IMG/VR virus record: IMGVR_UViG_3300020455_000070
Coordinates: 1-29,555 of that record
Source of the DNA: a virus
DNA: 29,555 nucleotides
Direction: 5' to 3' (one strand)
Numbering within the stretch: the first letter of the stretch is position 1; the number at the start of each line of letters is the position of its first letter. Under the pieces are notes generated by a model. That model saw nothing but the letters and a program-made list of their open reading frames with translations, searched no databases and was not told the origin of the DNA. This document shows positions 28,194 to 29,555 of this stretch, in pieces. The translations under genes and the position numbers were made by a program.

Positions 28194-29555
28194 TTATAGT
28201 GTAATATAAGGGTTTGAACCTTCAATTAAATATTCAAAAATTGGATAACATAAAACGTCTATTTTGTCATCATGCTTAGCGTTTGGAAAAGCTTCCGCCT
28301 GTTGTATAAATGAATCTATCCAAGCGCCCCTTATAAGCTTAACGCGGCCCGAACGAAGGAAAGGTTCTATGCTTTCAACCCTGTTAAATTTTCCAAGTTT
28401 TACAAAGTTATTATTTATTCCGGTACAGTTCCAGCCGGATTTCAAAAGCAAATCTTCAAAAGCATATCCTGAAGCCTTCAGCTCAATTTGAATTAAACTT
28501 TCATTTGTTAGGCCGTTAAGCCTTGCAAAGCCTGAAAAGAAGGCTATGAAATCAGAAAGTTTTTTTCTGACGCCGGTTATATTGCGAATATACAAAATTT
28601 TTGCGGCTTTGTCAAAATAGCAAAAACAAAGCGCTGTTTCATCATTCTGCTTTTTTTCTGTCCAAGCGCCATCAATAAAACAAGACCAGGTAACAAAATT
28701 TATATTAAAAGGAAGCCTGTTTTCTTCTATTATTTCAAACCATTCGCCTTTTATCATGTCGCCGCCTTTGGCCGCCGGCCGCTGTTGATATAGCCCGGCA
28801 AAAGTTCGCGGCTGCTTCTGTTTTATTTCTTCTAATCTTTGGCGGCTGTGTAGTTGTGGAAAAAGTGCCTGGCCTATTTCTCGCGGGTCTTCTTTATTGC
28901 TGTTGTCTTCTTTCAGGGCTGGCAATTTAATGACTTTCCATTTGCCGCCGGCTTCTGTTGTGCCGTCTCGTTTTATTAGTCTTCCGGCCAGGTCGTCTTC
29001 ATGTCTTCGCGTTATTGTAAAAGCGACTTTTGAATCGTTATGAAGCCGGGCTTCAAGTTCATCTGTAAACCAATCAAATACTTTATTTCTGTAAGTTTGG
29101 CTGTTTGCTTCAGCTACATTTTTTATAACGTCATCCATGAAGGCAAGCTTTGCCGGGTTGCCAGCAATTCCGCCTTCAACGCCTACAGATTTAAGAAAGC
29201 CCCGGCCGCCGACAATTTCAAATTCTTCAGAATTTTTTATATAACTTTCTTTTGAAGCTGTTACAACATTTTTTTCATTTAGCTTTGTATTTGGAAAAAT
29301 TCGCCTGTACTTTTCAGACTGAATAACGCGCTGTATTTTTCTATTTTGCTTTTTTGCTTGGGTGCTGTTATACATTACTAAAATAGCTTGATAGTCTATA
29401 TTTTGGCCGAAAGCCCAGGCCGGCAAATATTCCGTCAACATCGTGCTTTTTTGATGTTGCGGCGGCATAAAAAGCATTAAAAAAGGGTGCTTGTCTGTCA
29501 AAATCCAATCTTGCAAAATCTTACAGACAAATTTATGATGCCAATTGAATGAAAA
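28194..29555 (-). CDS. terL: Terminase large subunit, main part (continues at position 1)
   Basis: ATPase and nuclease of the packaging motor. The TTG at 29514-29516 is internal, because the frame stays open to the contig end. The Walker A-like loop is FMPPQHQKSTM (the PP-x-HxKS type, with Gln where Gly is usual); Walker B is KLAFMDD; motif III is AFTITRRHEDDLAG. A linker follows (FAGLYQQRPAAKGGDMIKGE), then the RNase H-like nuclease with FIDGAWTEKK (Asp), IELKASGYAFEDLLL (Glu) and KHDDKIDVLCYPIFE (Asp pair near the end). It precedes a HTH gene. Total length with the wrapped N-terminus is about 491 residues. Confidence 0.92.
   Translation of the reverse strand, partial: FSFNWHHKFVCKILQDWILTDKHPFLMLFMPPQHQKSTMLTEYLPAWAFGQNIDYQAILVMYNSTQAKKQNRKIQRVIQSEKYRRIFPNTKLNEKNVVTASKESYIKNSEEFEIVGGRGFLKSVGVEGGIAGNPAKLAFMDDVIKNVAEANSQTYRNKVFDWFTDELEARLHNDSKVAFTITRRHEDDLAGRLIKRDGTTEAGGKWKVIKLPALKEDNSNKEDPREIGQALFPQLHSRQRLEEIKQKQPRTFAGLYQQRPAAKGGDMIKGEWFEIIEENRLPFNINFVTWSCFIDGAWTEKKQNDETALCFCYFDKAAKILYIRNITGVRKKLSDFIAFFSGFARLNGLTNESLIQIELKASGYAFEDLLLKSGWNCTGINNNFVKLGKFNRVESIEPFLRSGRVKLIRGAWIDSFIQQAEAFPNAKHDDKIDVLCYPIFEYLIEGSNPYITL
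29365..29555. repeat. Right copy of the contig-end overlap
   Basis: Repeats bases 1-191 with six silent differences in the terminase frame. See the left copy. It shows that the sequence closes on itself. Confidence 0.93.

Noticed and set aside
28181-28225. Upstream start of the HTH protein at 28225
   Set aside because: It would overlap the terminase end; the ATG at 28180 follows an A-rich leader and suits the operon spacing.
1-29555. Integrase, excisionase, CI-type repressor with protease domain, reverse transcriptase/DGR, CRISPR array, tRNA
   Set aside because: I looked for these on both strands and saw no protein signature, template/variable repeat pair, regular spacer array or cloverleaf. 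Temperate life therefore has no support here.

Overview
This window looks like one complete, circularly permuted genome of a tailed (siphovirus-type) phage infecting a member of the Bacteroidota. The first 191 bases recur at the end (1-191 versus 29365-29555) with six mismatches, so the unique genome is about 29,364 bp. The large terminase gene runs across the arbitrary contig break. Evidence for a Bacteroidota host: the DNA is AT-rich, starts lack obvious Shine-Dalgarno sequences and have A/C-rich leaders, and several promoters fit the Bacteroidota pattern TTTG-N(20-21)-TAnnTTTG. Every credible gene is on the minus strand, so transcription runs from high to low coordinates.

Layout in transcription order. 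(1) Recombination block, 10844-8152: an unknown protein, a double helix-turn-helix protein, a putative single-strand annealing protein, a YqaJ/lambda-exonuclease-type nuclease and a RusA-type resolvase. It has its own promoter and probably a terminator. (2) Small early genes, 7977-5132: a Cys-motif protein, a WYL_2/SH3-like protein, coiled-coil proteins, a PD-(D/E)XK-like nuclease and unknowns, with two more promoters of the same type. (3) Replication block, 5070-2459: a possible regulator, a winged-helix replication initiator with three iteron-like repeats and an AT-rich tract inside its gene (as in lambda O/ori), a putative helicase-loader partner, and a hidden 44-residue zinc ribbon. (4) Regulatory interval, 2458-2125, with a strong promoter and three wide inverted repeats. 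(5) Membrane-anchored glucosaminidase, two small proteins, and small and large terminase (across the junction). (6) Tail block, 28180-18549: HTH protein, a protein that appears to need a -1 frameshift, tail-completion-like proteins, an amidase, a large tail-tip-like protein and the tape measure. (7) Head block, 18547-11403: protease/scaffold, major capsid, putative tail tube, portal and connector-like proteins, then a holin-like membrane protein and a terminator.

The order is unusual: tail genes lie between terminase and capsid, and the portal follows the capsid and tube genes. No integrase, reverse transcriptase, tRNA or CRISPR was seen. The most interesting points are the lambda-like origin inside the initiator gene, the U9 slip site with a fully open -1 frame ending in an ATGA overlap, the complete absence of GATC as far as I can read, and the shared early promoter/leader family.
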